NCBI RefSeq assembly: GCF_039543385.1
Contig: NZ_BAABJQ010000001.1
Location: 186,001 to 250,000, forward strand
Reading direction: 5' to 3'
Source: Rugosimonospora acidiphila
GTDB lineage: Bacteria > Actinomycetota > Actinomycetes > Mycobacteriales > Micromonosporaceae
DNA length: 64,000 nucleotides
In this document: positions 34,046 through 42,323 of the stretch, in pieces
How the letters are laid out: every line of letters begins with the position of its first letter
Position numbering within the stretch: the stretch's first letter is position 1
Translations under genes and position numbers: made by a program
The notes under the pieces: model-generated
What the model was told of the DNA's origin: nothing
The model's input: the letters and a program-made list of their open reading frames with translations, nothing else
The model's database searches: none

Positions 34046-34972
34046 TCAGCCCGCCGGTACGCCGACCAGTTCCTTGGTGACCGCCGCGCAGTCGTTGGCG
34101 CCGACGGCCAGGTTGTCCGCGTCCTCCCACCGGCCGTCCGGGGAGGTCCACGGGTACCTGAGTTCGATGGCCAGCACCCAGCCGGTGTTGATGGCCAGGC
34201 AGTTGATGTGCCAGTCGTCGTCGTTGTAGACCTGGGCCGTCCAACCGTTCTTCATGGCGGTGGAGGACTGCAGGTACGAGGGCAGCCCGTCGATGATGCC
34301 CCACCGCCCGCCGCCGGTGGTCGCCTGCTGGTCCTGCACCGAGCCCACCACGTGTTTCATCGAGGTGAGCAGCCACGGCGTCCACTTCGCACCCGCGGCC
34401 TTGTTGTCGGCGATGCACAGGCCCATCCGCGCGGCGTCCGCCGGCGACATCATGGTGTACGACCACTTACCGGCCACCGGCCCCGACGCCTCGTGGGTGT
34501 CCTTCAGCCCGCACACCTGCACCAGCTCGTCGATCGACGATTCGCCGCCGTCGGCCACGAAGTATGTCTGGGCGATGTTGTCGTCGCTGTGGATGATCAT
34601 CGAGTTCAGCGCGTCGAGGTCGGACTGCGCCGGATTGTCGTGGTGGCGCAGGTAGTCGGCCGCGATCCAGGCCTTGATCATCGACTCGGTGGTGCTGTCC
34701 GTGGTCTCCGCGTTGGCCGAGCCCGCGCTCTGTCCGGTCTGCCGGTCGATCAGCGTCCAGCCGAAGTAGTCCAGGTTGGCCGGCGCCTTGATCGAGTTCG
34801 GATCCGCCGGGATCACCAGCGTGGGCAGCGGCGGCTTGGGCTGCGAGGCGGTCTTCGCGGTACCGAACGGGGTGGCCGGCGAGTGGCTTCCCGCGTACGC
34901 GAGCGGCACCGAGACCACGCTGGCCACGGCGGCGACGACAAGACACAGGAGGACGAGGGTTCGGGTGCGCAT
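34046..34972 (-). CDS. Secreted beta-lactamase-fold serine hydrolase, paralogue 1
   Basis: A 308-residue exported protein. An N-terminal hydrophobic signal (LVLLCLVVAAVASVVSVPLAYA) precedes a class A beta-lactamase-like domain with Ser97-x-x-Lys100 in ESMIKAW, an SDN-like Ser-Asp-Asp (129-131) in HSDDNIAQ, and Lys241-Asn-Gly in place of the KTG motif. Cysteines at about 154, 186, 258 and near the end may form disulfides. It could be a DD-peptidase or a lactamase-like enzyme; penicillin binding is not established. It is the downstream member of a tandem pair. Confidence 0.78.
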   Translation of the reverse strand: MRTRTLVLLCLVVAAVASVVSVPLAYAGSHSPATPFGTAKTASQPKPPLPTLVIPADPNSIKAPANLDYFGWTLIDRQTGQSAGSANAETTDSTTESMIKAWIAADYLRHHDNPAQSDLDALNSMIIHSDDNIAQTYFVADGGESSIDELVQVCGLKDTHEASGPVAGKWSYTMMSPADAARMGLCIADNKAAGAKWTPWLLTSMKHVVGSVQDQQATTGGGRWGIIDGLPSYLQSSTAMKNGWTAQVYNDDDWHINCLAINTGWVLAIELRYPWTSPDGRWEDADNLAVGANDCAAVTKELVGVPAG

Positions 34973-34981
34973 GAGGGTGGG

Positions 34982-35911
34982 TCAGATCTCCGGGGTGTAC
35001 GTCAGTTGGCGGGCGACTCCCGCGCAGACATTAGCGGCCGTCTGCAATGAGTTCGTATCGGTTTGCATCATGACGTTGAGTACCCAGTGCCCCGGGTTGA
35101 TGGCCAGGCAGTTGACGTGCCAACCGGGACCGTAATACGTCCAGCCATTCTTGATCGAGGTGGTCGGCACCAGGTTCGCCGGGAGGCCGTCGATGATGCC
35201 CCAGCGGCCACCCTGCACCTTGACGTTGGAGGGGCTGTTGTCGGCGACGCTGCCCTGGACCTCCCGCATCTGGGTGAGGATCCAGGAGGTCCACTTTGGA
35301 CCGGCCGCCGTACCGTCGGCGACGCAGTCGCCGTACCTGACCGCGTCCCGTGGCGACATCTGGGTCCTGGACCACCAGTACGGGTAGATCGCCGTGTTGG
35401 TCAGCCCGCACATCTTGATCATCCGTTGCATGACCGCGTTCGTGCCGTCCTTGACGTAGTACTCCTGCGCGATGTCGTCGTTGCTATTAATGATCATGAG
35501 GTGCAGGTCATTGAGCACCGATGGACTCGGGTTCGGGTTGTCGCGCAGGTAGTCCGAGGCGATCCAGGCCTTGACCATGGACTCGGTGGAGTTGGTGCCG
35601 GTAGCGCTGTTGGCCGATCCGGTGATCGTCTTGTTGGTCAGGTCGAGGAACGCCCACGAGAAGAAGGTCGTCGTCGAGGTGCCGGACGTTACCGCGTTCG
35701 GATCGGCCGGCGCGCGCAGCTCGGGCGGCGGCGGCGCGGGCTGCGCGGCCGTCTTCGCCCTGGGGGACGGCGACTGTCCGGGGTTGGCGGCGGCCCTGCT
35801 GTGCGTGCCGAAAGCCGCCAATTGCGCTCGGGTCGTCGGCACGAGCAGCAGCACGCTTCCGACGACCGCCACGATGGCCAGGCACACCGACATGACCACG
35901 CGGGGGCGCAT
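34982..35911 (-). CDS. Secreted beta-lactamase-fold serine hydrolase, paralogue 2
   Basis: A 309-residue exported protein, homologous to its downstream neighbour throughout the catalytic half. Signal segment LAIVAVVGSVLLLVP is followed by a Pro/Ala-rich linker, then Ser111-x-x-Lys114 (ESMVKAW), Ser143-Asn-Asp145 and Lys254-Asn-Gly. Shared blocks such as GRWGIIDGLP and WHVNCLAIN/WHINCLAIN show gene duplication. It differs in an inserted Asn/Ser-rich loop near residue 225. The 9-base gap suggests a single transcript. Confidence 0.78.
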   Translation of the reverse strand: MRPRVVMSVCLAIVAVVGSVLLLVPTTRAQLAAFGTHSRAAANPGQSPSPRAKTAAQPAPPPPELRAPADPNAVTSGTSTTTFFSWAFLDLTNKTITGSANSATGTNSTESMVKAWIASDYLRDNPNPSPSVLNDLHLMIINSNDDIAQEYYVKDGTNAVMQRMIKMCGLTNTAIYPYWWSRTQMSPRDAVRYGDCVADGTAAGPKWTSWILTQMREVQGSVADNSPSNVKVQGGRWGIIDGLPANLVPTTSIKNGWTYYGPGWHVNCLAINPGHWVLNVMMQTDTNSLQTAANVCAGVARQLTYTPEI

Positions 35912-36137
35912 GGCGATGATGACTCCAAACCGGTCGGGGGGATATTCGGTTATCGGGGGTTACGTCCAGCGACGGTACTCGGTCCGTCCACGGATTGCGT
36001 CCACCCGTTGTAGCCAATCCCCACAAGATCAGGGCTCGGTAAGTGTGGGCTTTGACGATTGTGGGAGGCTCTCGTGCCCGAAATCACATAGAAGCTGCCG
36101 ACCTTCGGGCAGGGCATTCACGTTGGTTCAACGTCGT

Positions 36138-36176
36138 TGTTACATGCCATTGCCCGGAACGGCAGTTGCTGTAACA
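36138..36176 (+). promoter_or_regulatory. Inverted repeat upstream of paaA
   Basis: TGTTACA (36138-36144) and TGTAACA (36170-36176) are exact inverted copies separated by 25 bases, 8 bases before the paaA GTG, overlapping the likely promoter (TAACAC as -10). It could be the site of a TetR- or GntR-type paa regulator; none is encoded next to the operon. Confidence 0.4.
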
Positions 36177-36184
36177 CTGGTCAC

Positions 36185-37327
36185 GTGTACGGCAACGACT
36201 TCAATGTCCCCGACGATGCGGGCGAGTCCGGATCGGTCTCCGGCGGCTCCGGGCCGGCCGGCGGCGGGCCGTCGCGTGGGCCGTCGCACCTGCTCGACGA
36301 GGTCGCGGCCGCCGAGCGGGCCCTGCGCGAGGCGGGCGCCGCGTCGGTCGCCGGCCAGGACGCCGGTCCGGGCGCCGAGGCCGACGAGGATGAGCTGCGG
36401 CGCTACTTCGACGCGGTGATCGACGCCGATCAGAAGATCGAACCGCGCGACTGGATGCCGACCGGCTACCGGCAGAGCCTGATCCGGCAGATCGCCCAGC
36501 ATGCTCACTCCGAGATCATCGGTATGCAGCCAGAGGGCAACTGGATCAGCCGGGCGCCCTCTCTCCAGCGCAAGGCGATCCTGCTGGCCAAGGTGCAGGA
36601 CGAGGCCGGGCACGGGCTCTACCTCTACGCGGCCGCCGAAACGCTGGGGGTGTCCCGGGACACGCTGGTGGAGCTGCTGCTGGCAGGCCGGCAGAAGTAC
36701 TCCTCAATCTTCAATTACCCGACGCTGACCTGGGCCGACGTCGGCGCCATCGGATGGCTGGTGGACGGCGCCGCCATCGTCAACCAGGTGCCGCTGTGCC
36801 GTTGCTCCTACGGCCCGTACGCGCGAGCGATGATCCGCATCTGCAAGGAGGAGTCGTTCCACCAGCGGCAGGGGTACGAGATCCTGCACACCCTCGCGCA
36901 CGGCACGCCGGAGCAGAAGGTGATGGCGCAGGACGCGGTGGACCGCTGGTGGTACCCGTCGCTGGCGATGTTCGGCCCGCCCGACGCCGACTCGACCCAC
37001 TCCCAGCAGTCCATGACCTGGAGGATCAAACGCTTCTCCAACGACGAACTGCGCCAGCGCTTCGTTGACATGTGCGTGCAGCAGGCCTCGGTCCTCGGAC
37101 TGGACCTCCCCGACCCCGACCTGCGCTGGAACGAGCAGCGCCAGGCGTACGACTACACCCAGCCCGACTACGACGAGCTGATGCGCGTGATCAAGGGCGA
37201 TGGGCCGTGCAACCGGCAGCGCGCGGCGCACCGGCGCGCGGCGCACGCCGAGGGTGCCTGGGTCCGCGAGGCGGCCCAGGCGTACGCCGAAAAGCAGGCC
37301 GCCCGGATGCGGGAGGTCGCCGCGTGA
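36185..37327 (+). CDS. paaA: 1,2-phenylacetyl-CoA epoxidase, catalytic subunit
   Basis: Diiron oxygenase subunit (380 residues) that epoxidises the ring of phenylacetyl-CoA. Metal-ligand motifs are KVQDEAGHGLYLY and KEESFHQRQGYE. The N-terminus has a Gly/Ser/Asp-rich extension of about 60 residues before the conserved core, so the exact start is uncertain: GTG 36185 is preferred, with an upstream in-frame ATG-like start at 36137 possible. Followed by a 36-base mini-ORF and paaB, in the order paaABCDE. Confidence 0.93.
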   Translation: MYGNDFNVPDDAGESGSVSGGSGPAGGGPSRGPSHLLDEVAAAERALREAGAASVAGQDAGPGAEADEDELRRYFDAVIDADQKIEPRDWMPTGYRQSLIRQIAQHAHSEIIGMQPEGNWISRAPSLQRKAILLAKVQDEAGHGLYLYAAAETLGVSRDTLVELLLAGRQKYSSIFNYPTLTWADVGAIGWLVDGAAIVNQVPLCRCSYGPYARAMIRICKEESFHQRQGYEILHTLAHGTPEQKVMAQDAVDRWWYPSLAMFGPPDADSTHSQQSMTWRIKRFSNDELRQRFVDMCVQQASVLGLDLPDPDLRWNEQRQAYDYTQPDYDELMRVIKGDGPCNRQRAAHRRAAHAEGAWVREAAQAYAEKQAARMREVAA

Positions 37328-37359
37328 GCGACCGTCAGGGAAGCGAGGATCCGGCATGA
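37324..37359 (+). repeat. 36-bp mini-ORF linker between paaA and paaB
   Basis: GTG 37324 overlaps the paaA TGA and a TGA at 37357-37359 overlaps the paaB ATG, giving an 11-codon ORF (V-S-D-R-Q-G-S-E-D-P-A). Start (GTGAGCGA) and end (AGCGAGG...GGCATGAGC) resemble the ends of the 84-bp elements at 11626 and 47106, so it may be a shortened relative. Chance is not excluded. Confidence 0.35.
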
Positions 37360-37640
37360 GCGACGGGTGGCCGCTGTGGGAGGTGTTCGTCCGGCCCCGC
37401 CGGGGGCTGTCTCACTCGCACGTCGGCAGCCTGCACGCGCCGGACGCCCAGATGGCCCTGCGCAACGCGCGTGACCTCTACACCCGGCGTCAGGAGGGGG
37501 TGTCCATCTGGGTGGTCCCGGCCGCCGAGGTGGTCGCGTCGAGCCCGGACGAGAAGGACACGTTCTTCGACCCCGCGGCTGACAAGGTCTACCGCCACCC
37601 GACCTTCTATGAGGTACCCGAGGGGGCTGCGCACCTGTGA
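37356..37640 (+). CDS. paaB: Phenylacetyl-CoA epoxidase subunit PaaB
   Basis: A 94-residue subunit bridging the PaaAC core. Family blocks are WPLWEVFVRPRRGLSHSHVG, LHAPDAQMALRNARDLY and SIWVVPAAEV. It overlaps paaC by 4 bases. Structural role; no catalytic residues expected. Confidence 0.93.
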   Translation: MSDGWPLWEVFVRPRRGLSHSHVGSLHAPDAQMALRNARDLYTRRQEGVSIWVVPAAEVVASSPDEKDTFFDPAADKVYRHPTFYEVPEGAAHL

Positions 37641-38341
37641 GCACCCACCTCGATCGGCTCCTCGCCCTCGGCGACGACGCGTTGGTGGCGGCGCAGCGGC
37701 TGGGCCAGTGGTGCACCCGCTCGCCGGAGATGGAGGAGGACGTCGCGCTGGCCAACATCGCGCTGGACCAGCTCGGCGCCGCTCGGCTATTGCTCAGCTA
37801 CGCCGGTGAGCTCGAGGGTGCCGGCCGGGACGAGGACGCGCTGGCCTACCTGCGCAGCGACCGGGAGTTCCGCAACGTTCTGCTGGTCGAGCTGGCCGAC
37901 CGGGACTTCGCCGTGATGATCGCCAAGCTGCTGTTCCTCGCCGCGTACCAGCGGCTGCGCTATCAGCGCCTGGCCGCCGGCGAGGACGCGCGGCTGGCCG
38001 CGATCGCCGCGAAGGCCGTCAAGGAGTCCGCGTACCACCTCGACCACGCCGCGATGTGGACGGCGCGGCTGGGCGACGGTACGGACGTGTCGCACGAGCG
38101 CATGCAGGCGGCGGTGGACGAGGTGTGGCCGTACACCCATGAGCTGTTCGAGGACGAACCCGACCTGCGCCTTCCGTGGCTGTCCACAGTGGAGGATGTG
38201 TTGGCCGGGGCGACGGTGCGGCGGCCGGCAGACGGTTGGGCGCCCGGTGGCGGCCGGGACGGCCGGCACACCGAGCAGCTGTCCTACCTGCTGGCGGAGA
38301 TGCAGGTGCTGCACCGGGCGCACCCGGGGGCCCGCTGGTGA
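37637..38341 (+). CDS. paaC: Phenylacetyl-CoA epoxidase subunit PaaC
   Basis: A 234-residue ferritin-like subunit structurally related to PaaA but normally lacking the diiron centre. Blocks seen: GQWCTRSPEMEEDVALANIALD (read in parts), LLVELADRDFAVMIAKLLF, and KESAYHLDHAAMW. GTG 37637 overlaps the paaB stop by 4 bases and its TGA overlaps paaD. Forms the heterodimer with PaaA. Confidence 0.93.
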   Translation: MSTHLDRLLALGDDALVAAQRLGQWCTRSPEMEEDVALANIALDQLGAARLLLSYAGELEGAGRDEDALAYLRSDREFRNVLLVELADRDFAVMIAKLLFLAAYQRLRYQRLAAGEDARLAAIAAKAVKESAYHLDHAAMWTARLGDGTDVSHERMQAAVDEVWPYTHELFEDEPDLRLPWLSTVEDVLAGATVRRPADGWAPGGGRDGRHTEQLSYLLAEMQVLHRAHPGARW

Positions 38342-38826
38342 CCGCCCGTCCGCACACCGCGACCACCCCGCGCGACGTGGTGGCGGCGGTCGTCGACCCC
38401 GAGCTGCAGGTACTGTCCATCGAGGACCTGGGCGTGCTGCGCGCCGTCGAGATGGACGGGGCCGGCCGGATCATCGTCACCATCACCCCTACCTACTCCG
38501 GCTGCCCCGCCATGGAGATGATCCGGGCGGACATCCGGACGGCGCTGGCCGGCGCCGGCTACCCCGAGGTGGAGATCGTCACGGCTCTCGCGCCCGCCTG
38601 GAGCACCGACTGGATCAGCGAGTCGGGCCGGACCAAGCTGTCCTCCGCCGGGATCGCACCCCCGGGCCGGGTGGCCGGCCCGGTCCCGCTGACGCTGTCG
38701 GTCAAGTGCCCCCGGTGCGGATCGCTGGACACCGAGCGGCTGTCGGAGTTCGGCTCGACCGCGTGCAAGGCGCTGTGGCGCTGCCGCTCCTGCCACGAGC
38801 CGTTCGACCAGGTGAAGCCGCTGTGA
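38338..38826 (+). CDS. paaD: PaaD, metal-cluster assembly factor of the epoxidase
   Basis: A 162-residue protein with an N-terminal MIP18/DUF59 domain (VVDPELQVLSIEDLGVLR; TYSGCPAMEMI) and a C-terminal zinc-ribbon-like pair CPRCGS and CRSCHE. It is needed for maturation of the Paa iron centres rather than catalysis. GTG 38338 overlaps the paaC stop, and its own stop overlaps the paaE GTG. Confidence 0.92.
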   Translation: MTARPHTATTPRDVVAAVVDPELQVLSIEDLGVLRAVEMDGAGRIIVTITPTYSGCPAMEMIRADIRTALAGAGYPEVEIVTALAPAWSTDWISESGRTKLSSAGIAPPGRVAGPVPLTLSVKCPRCGSLDTERLSEFGSTACKALWRCRSCHEPFDQVKPL

Positions 38827-39932
38827 CCGAGACGGTTGTCGAGCCGGTGCGGCAGCGGCCGCGGTTCCATGAGCTGACCGTGGCCGCGGTGGACCGGCTG
38901 GTGGACGACGCGGTGGCGATCACCTTCGAGGTGCCCGAACCGCTGCGGGAGACGTTCGCGTTCCGCGCCGGGCAGCACCTGACGGTCCGGCGGGTGGAGG
39001 ACGGGCAGGACGTCCGGCGCTCGTACTCGATCTGCTCCACGCCGGACGAGCTGACGGCCCACGGTCGGCTGCGCATCGGCGTGAAGCAGGTACCCGGCGG
39101 CGTGTTCTCCGGGTACGTGACCACCGACCTGCGACCCGGCGACGCGCTGACCGTGCTGCCGCCGCTCGGCCACTTCATCACCGAGTTCGGGTCGGAGCGC
39201 AGCCGGCGCTACGCGGCGATCGTCGCCGGCTCCGGCATCACCCCGGTCCTGTCCCTGGTGGCCACGGCACTGGCCACCGAGCCGGGCAGCACGTTCACGG
39301 TGGTGTACGGCAACCGGTACGCCCGGTCGGTGATGTTCATCGAGGAGCTGGCCGACCTCAAGGACCGGGATCCGTCCCGGCTGCACCTGGTCCACGTGCT
39401 GTCCCGGGAGCCGGGCGACGCCCAACTGCTCTCCGGCCGGCTGGACGGCGATCGGATCGGCGGCATCCTGGACGGGCTGCTGCAACCGGCCGGCGTGGAC
39501 GAGTGGTTCCTGTGCGGCCCGTACGGCATGGTGACCGATGCTCGCGCGGCGCTCGAATCGCGTGGGGTGGCCCCGGAGCGGGTACACACCGAGCTGTTCC
39601 ACGTCGACGACTCGCCGGTGCCCACGCGCCGGGCGGATGAGCCGGCGCCCGAGGCGGGTGCGACGGTCACCGTGCTGCTGGACGGGCGTGCCTCCACCTT
39701 CACCATGGGGGCCGACGAGCGGGTACTCGACGCCGCGCTGCGGGTACGCCCGGAGTTGCCGTACGCGTGCAAGGGCGGGGTCTGCTCCACCTGCCGCGCG
39801 AAGGTGATCGACGGACGGGTGCGGATGGCGCGCAACTACGCCCTGCAGCCGGCCGAGCTCGCCGCCGGGTACGTGCTGACCTGCCAGTCGAGTCCGGTCA
39901 CCGAGGCGCTGACGGTCGACTACGACGCGTGA
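38823..39932 (+). CDS. paaE: Phenylacetyl-CoA epoxidase reductase PaaE
   Basis: A 369-residue NAD(P)H reductase that feeds electrons to PaaA. FAD-binding barrel with RRSYSICS, NAD-binding lobe with IVAGSGITPVLSL and FLCGPYGMV, and a C-terminal plant-type [2Fe-2S] ferredoxin domain with CKGGVCSTCRAK and a fourth Cys in VLTCQSSP. It closes the operon and is followed by a 15-bp stem terminator. Confidence 0.94.
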   Translation: MTETVVEPVRQRPRFHELTVAAVDRLVDDAVAITFEVPEPLRETFAFRAGQHLTVRRVEDGQDVRRSYSICSTPDELTAHGRLRIGVKQVPGGVFSGYVTTDLRPGDALTVLPPLGHFITEFGSERSRRYAAIVAGSGITPVLSLVATALATEPGSTFTVVYGNRYARSVMFIEELADLKDRDPSRLHLVHVLSREPGDAQLLSGRLDGDRIGGILDGLLQPAGVDEWFLCGPYGMVTDARAALESRGVAPERVHTELFHVDDSPVPTRRADEPAPEAGATVTVLLDGRASTFTMGADERVLDAALRVRPELPYACKGGVCSTCRAKVIDGRVRMARNYALQPAELAAGYVLTCQSSPVTEALTVDYDA

Positions 39933-39966
39933 CGGGCCGGCTCCGGATCGCTCCGGGGCCGGCCCG
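39933..39966. terminator. Bidirectional terminator between paaE and the aldo/keto reductase
   Basis: A 15-bp stem (39933-39947 with 39952-39966, one G-T pair) and a TCGC loop, directly after the paaE stop and 10 bases past the end of the convergent reductase gene. Confidence 0.8.
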
Positions 39967-39975
39967 CCCGGTCGG

Positions 39976-40926
39976 TCAACCGATCGCGTTCAGCTCGGCG
40001 AGGTCCTCGGCCGACGGGACCCACGCGCCCGCCGCGGCGTTCGCGGCGACCTGCTCCGGCCGGGTGGCGCCGGCGATCACGCTGGCCACGGCCGGCTTGG
40101 CGGCCAGGCCGCCGATCGCCAGTTCCAGCAGGCTGATCCCGCGCTTGTCGGCGAAGTCCTGCAGCGCGTCGACCGTCTCCCAGGGCGCGTTGGCCAGCCG
40201 CTGCGCGTAGCGCTCGTCGGAGAGCCGGCCGCCGGCCGGGGGCTGCTCGCCGCGCCGGTACTTGCCGGTCAGCAGGCCGCTGGCCAGCGGGAAGAACGGC
40301 AGCATGCCCAGGTTGAACCGCTCGCAGGCCGGCAGCACCTCCTGCTCCGCTCCCCGCTCCAGCAGGTTGTACTCGTTCTGCGCGCTGACGAACGGGGTGA
40401 GGTGGGCCGACCGGGCGGTCCAGGCCGCGTCGGCGATCTGCCACCCGCTGAAGTTGGAGTTGCCCAGGTACCGGACCTTTCCGGCGCGCACCAGGTCGTC
40501 CAGCGCGGACAGGGTCTCCTCGATCGGGGTCTGCGGGTCGGGCCGGTGCAGCTGGTAGAGGTCGAGGTAGTCGGTACCGAGGCGGCGCAGCGAGGCCTCC
40601 ACCGCCCGGTGGATGTACCGGCGGGAGCCCCGGGCGCCGAAGTCGGCCCCGTTGACACCCTCCATGTCCATCCCGAACTTGGTGGCGATCACCACGTCGT
40701 CCCGGCGGCCCTTGAGGGCGGCTCCCAGCAGTTCTTCCGAGGCGCCGTGCGGGTTGCCATAGATGTCGGCCGTGTCGAACAGGTTGATCCCGTGTTCGAT
40801 CGCGGCGTCGACCACGGCGCGGGTACCGTCAAGATCCACCTTGCGGCCGAAGTTGTTGCAGCCGATGCCGACGACCGAGACCACCAGCCCCGACGCGCCG
40901 AGCCGGCGGAAGCGCATATCTGCCAT
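39976..40926 (-). CDS. Aldo/keto reductase
   Basis: A 316-residue NADPH-dependent (beta/alpha)8 oxidoreductase. The catalytic tetrad context is NLFDTADIYGNPHG (Asp, Tyr), VIATKFGMDM (Lys) and LYQLHRPDP (His); cofactor-binding sequences include FPLASGLLTGKY and IAGATRPEQVAAN. ATG 40926 is preferred to an upstream start at 41055, since the fold begins with MRFRRLGASG and GAGG stands just before. Substrate unknown; divergent from mqnC with about 100 bases between. Confidence 0.9.
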   Translation of the reverse strand: MADMRFRRLGASGLVVSVVGIGCNNFGRKVDLDGTRAVVDAAIEHGINLFDTADIYGNPHGASEELLGAALKGRRDDVVIATKFGMDMEGVNGADFGARGSRRYIHRAVEASLRRLGTDYLDLYQLHRPDPQTPIEETLSALDDLVRAGKVRYLGNSNFSGWQIADAAWTARSAHLTPFVSAQNEYNLLERGAEQEVLPACERFNLGMLPFFPLASGLLTGKYRRGEQPPAGGRLSDERYAQRLANAPWETVDALQDFADKRGISLLELAIGGLAAKPAVASVIAGATRPEQVAANAAAGAWVPSAEDLAELNAIG

Positions 40927-41013
40927 GACCTCGACCCTATGTCGCCGCCCGGATCGGGACGTCGCGGGCCGGGACGCCGGTCGGGTGGCGGTGCCGGGCT
41001 CCCGGCGGCCGTC

Positions 41014-41019
41014 TACCCT
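41014..41019 (+). promoter_or_regulatory. Candidate -10 element of mqnC
   Basis: TACCCT lies 7 bases before the mqnC GTG, the spacing of a leaderless start; no Shine-Dalgarno sequence precedes the GTG. Confidence 0.4.
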
Positions 41020-41026
41020 CGAAGGC

Positions 41027-42223
41027 GTGACGGCTATCCGGGAGCTCGACGACATCCTGCAGCGTGCGGCCGACGGCGGGCGGATCAGCCCGGACGAGGC
41101 GCTGCTGCTCTATACCGACGCGCCGTTCCACGCGCTGGGCGAGGCCGCCGACGCGGTACGCCGGCGCCGGTACCCGGACAACATCGTGACGTACATCATC
41201 GACCGCAACATCAACTACACCAACGTATGCGTCACGGCCTGCAAGTTCTGCGCCTTCTTCCGGGCTCCCAAGCACGCCGAGGGCTGGTCCCACCCGACCG
41301 AGGAGATCCTGCGCCGCTGCGGCGAGGCGGTCGACCTGGGCGCCACCCAGGTCATGCTGCAGGGCGGCCACCACCCGGACTACGGCGTGGAGTATTACGA
41401 GACGCTGTTCTCGGCGGTCAAGGCGGTGTACCCGGACCTGGTGATCCACTCGATCGGGCCCAGCGAGATCCTGCACATGTCCAAGGTCTCCGGCGTGTCG
41501 ATCGAGGAGTCGATCCGCCGGATCAAGGCGGCCGGACTGGACTCGATCGCCGGGGCCGGCGCGGAGATGCTGCCGGAGCGGCCACGCACCGCCATCGCGC
41601 CGCTGAAGGAGTCGGGCGCGCGCTGGCTGGAGGTCATGGAGACCGCGCACCGGCTGGGCGTCGAGTCGACCGCGACCATGATGATGGGCACCGGCGAGAC
41701 CAACGCGGAGCGGATCGAGCACATCCGCATGATCCGCGACGTGCAGGACCGCACAGGTGGCTTCCGGTCCTTCATTCCGTGGACCTACCAGCCGGAGAAC
41801 AACCACCTCAAGGGGCGCACCCAGGCAACTAACCTGGAGTATCTGCGGTTCGTCGCGATGGCCCGGCTGTTCTTCGACAACGTGGCGCACCTGCAGTCGT
41901 CCTGGCTGACCACCGGCAAGGACGTCGGGCAGCTCTCGCTGCACATGGGCGTGGACGACCTTGGATCGATCATGCTGGAGGAGAACGTGATCTCCAGCGC
42001 GGGTGCCCGGCACCGTTCGAAGCTCACCGAGCTGGTCTCGATGATCCGCGGCGCGGACCGGATCCCGGCCCAGCGCGACACCCTGTACAACCACCTGCGG
42101 GTGCACTGGACGCCGGCGGACGACCCGACCGACGAGCGGGTCGTGTCGCACTTCTCCTCCATCGCGTTGCCCGGGGGCGGGGCCGGCGGCCGTACCGCCC
42201 TGAGCGTCGTCGAGGCGAACTGA
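41027..42223 (+). CDS. mqnC: Cyclic dehypoxanthinyl futalosine synthase (radical SAM)
   Basis: Radical SAM enzyme that cyclises dehypoxanthine futalosine, the third committed step type of the futalosine pathway. The cluster motif is CVTACKFC in NYTNVCVTACKFCAFFR; further MqnC blocks are MLQGGHHPDYGVEYY and FRSFIPWTYQPENN. The 398-residue length is normal. GTG 41027 is chosen over in-frame upstream openings because similarity begins there and a -10 element fits. It is paralogous to mqnE at 22.2 kb. Confidence 0.94.
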   Translation: MTAIRELDDILQRAADGGRISPDEALLLYTDAPFHALGEAADAVRRRRYPDNIVTYIIDRNINYTNVCVTACKFCAFFRAPKHAEGWSHPTEEILRRCGEAVDLGATQVMLQGGHHPDYGVEYYETLFSAVKAVYPDLVIHSIGPSEILHMSKVSGVSIEESIRRIKAAGLDSIAGAGAEMLPERPRTAIAPLKESGARWLEVMETAHRLGVESTATMMMGTGETNAERIEHIRMIRDVQDRTGGFRSFIPWTYQPENNHLKGRTQATNLEYLRFVAMARLFFDNVAHLQSSWLTTGKDVGQLSLHMGVDDLGSIMLEENVISSAGARHRSKLTELVSMIRGADRIPAQRDTLYNHLRVHWTPADDPTDERVVSHFSSIALPGGGAGGRTALSVVEAN

Positions 42224-42280
42224 CGCCGCGGTTTCCGCTCTGGCGGCTTGTCCGGCTTATCCGATACCGCTCGTGGCCCG

Positions 42281-42313
42281 GATGGGTGAGCGCGACCGTC
42301 GCGCCCACCCATC
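42281..42313. terminator. Bidirectional hairpin after mqnC
   Basis: GATGGGTGAGCGCGA pairs with TCGCGCCCACCCATC (one mismatch, loop CCG), between the convergent mqnC and VOC genes. Confidence 0.7.
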
Positions 42314-42323
42314 GGTCAACCGG

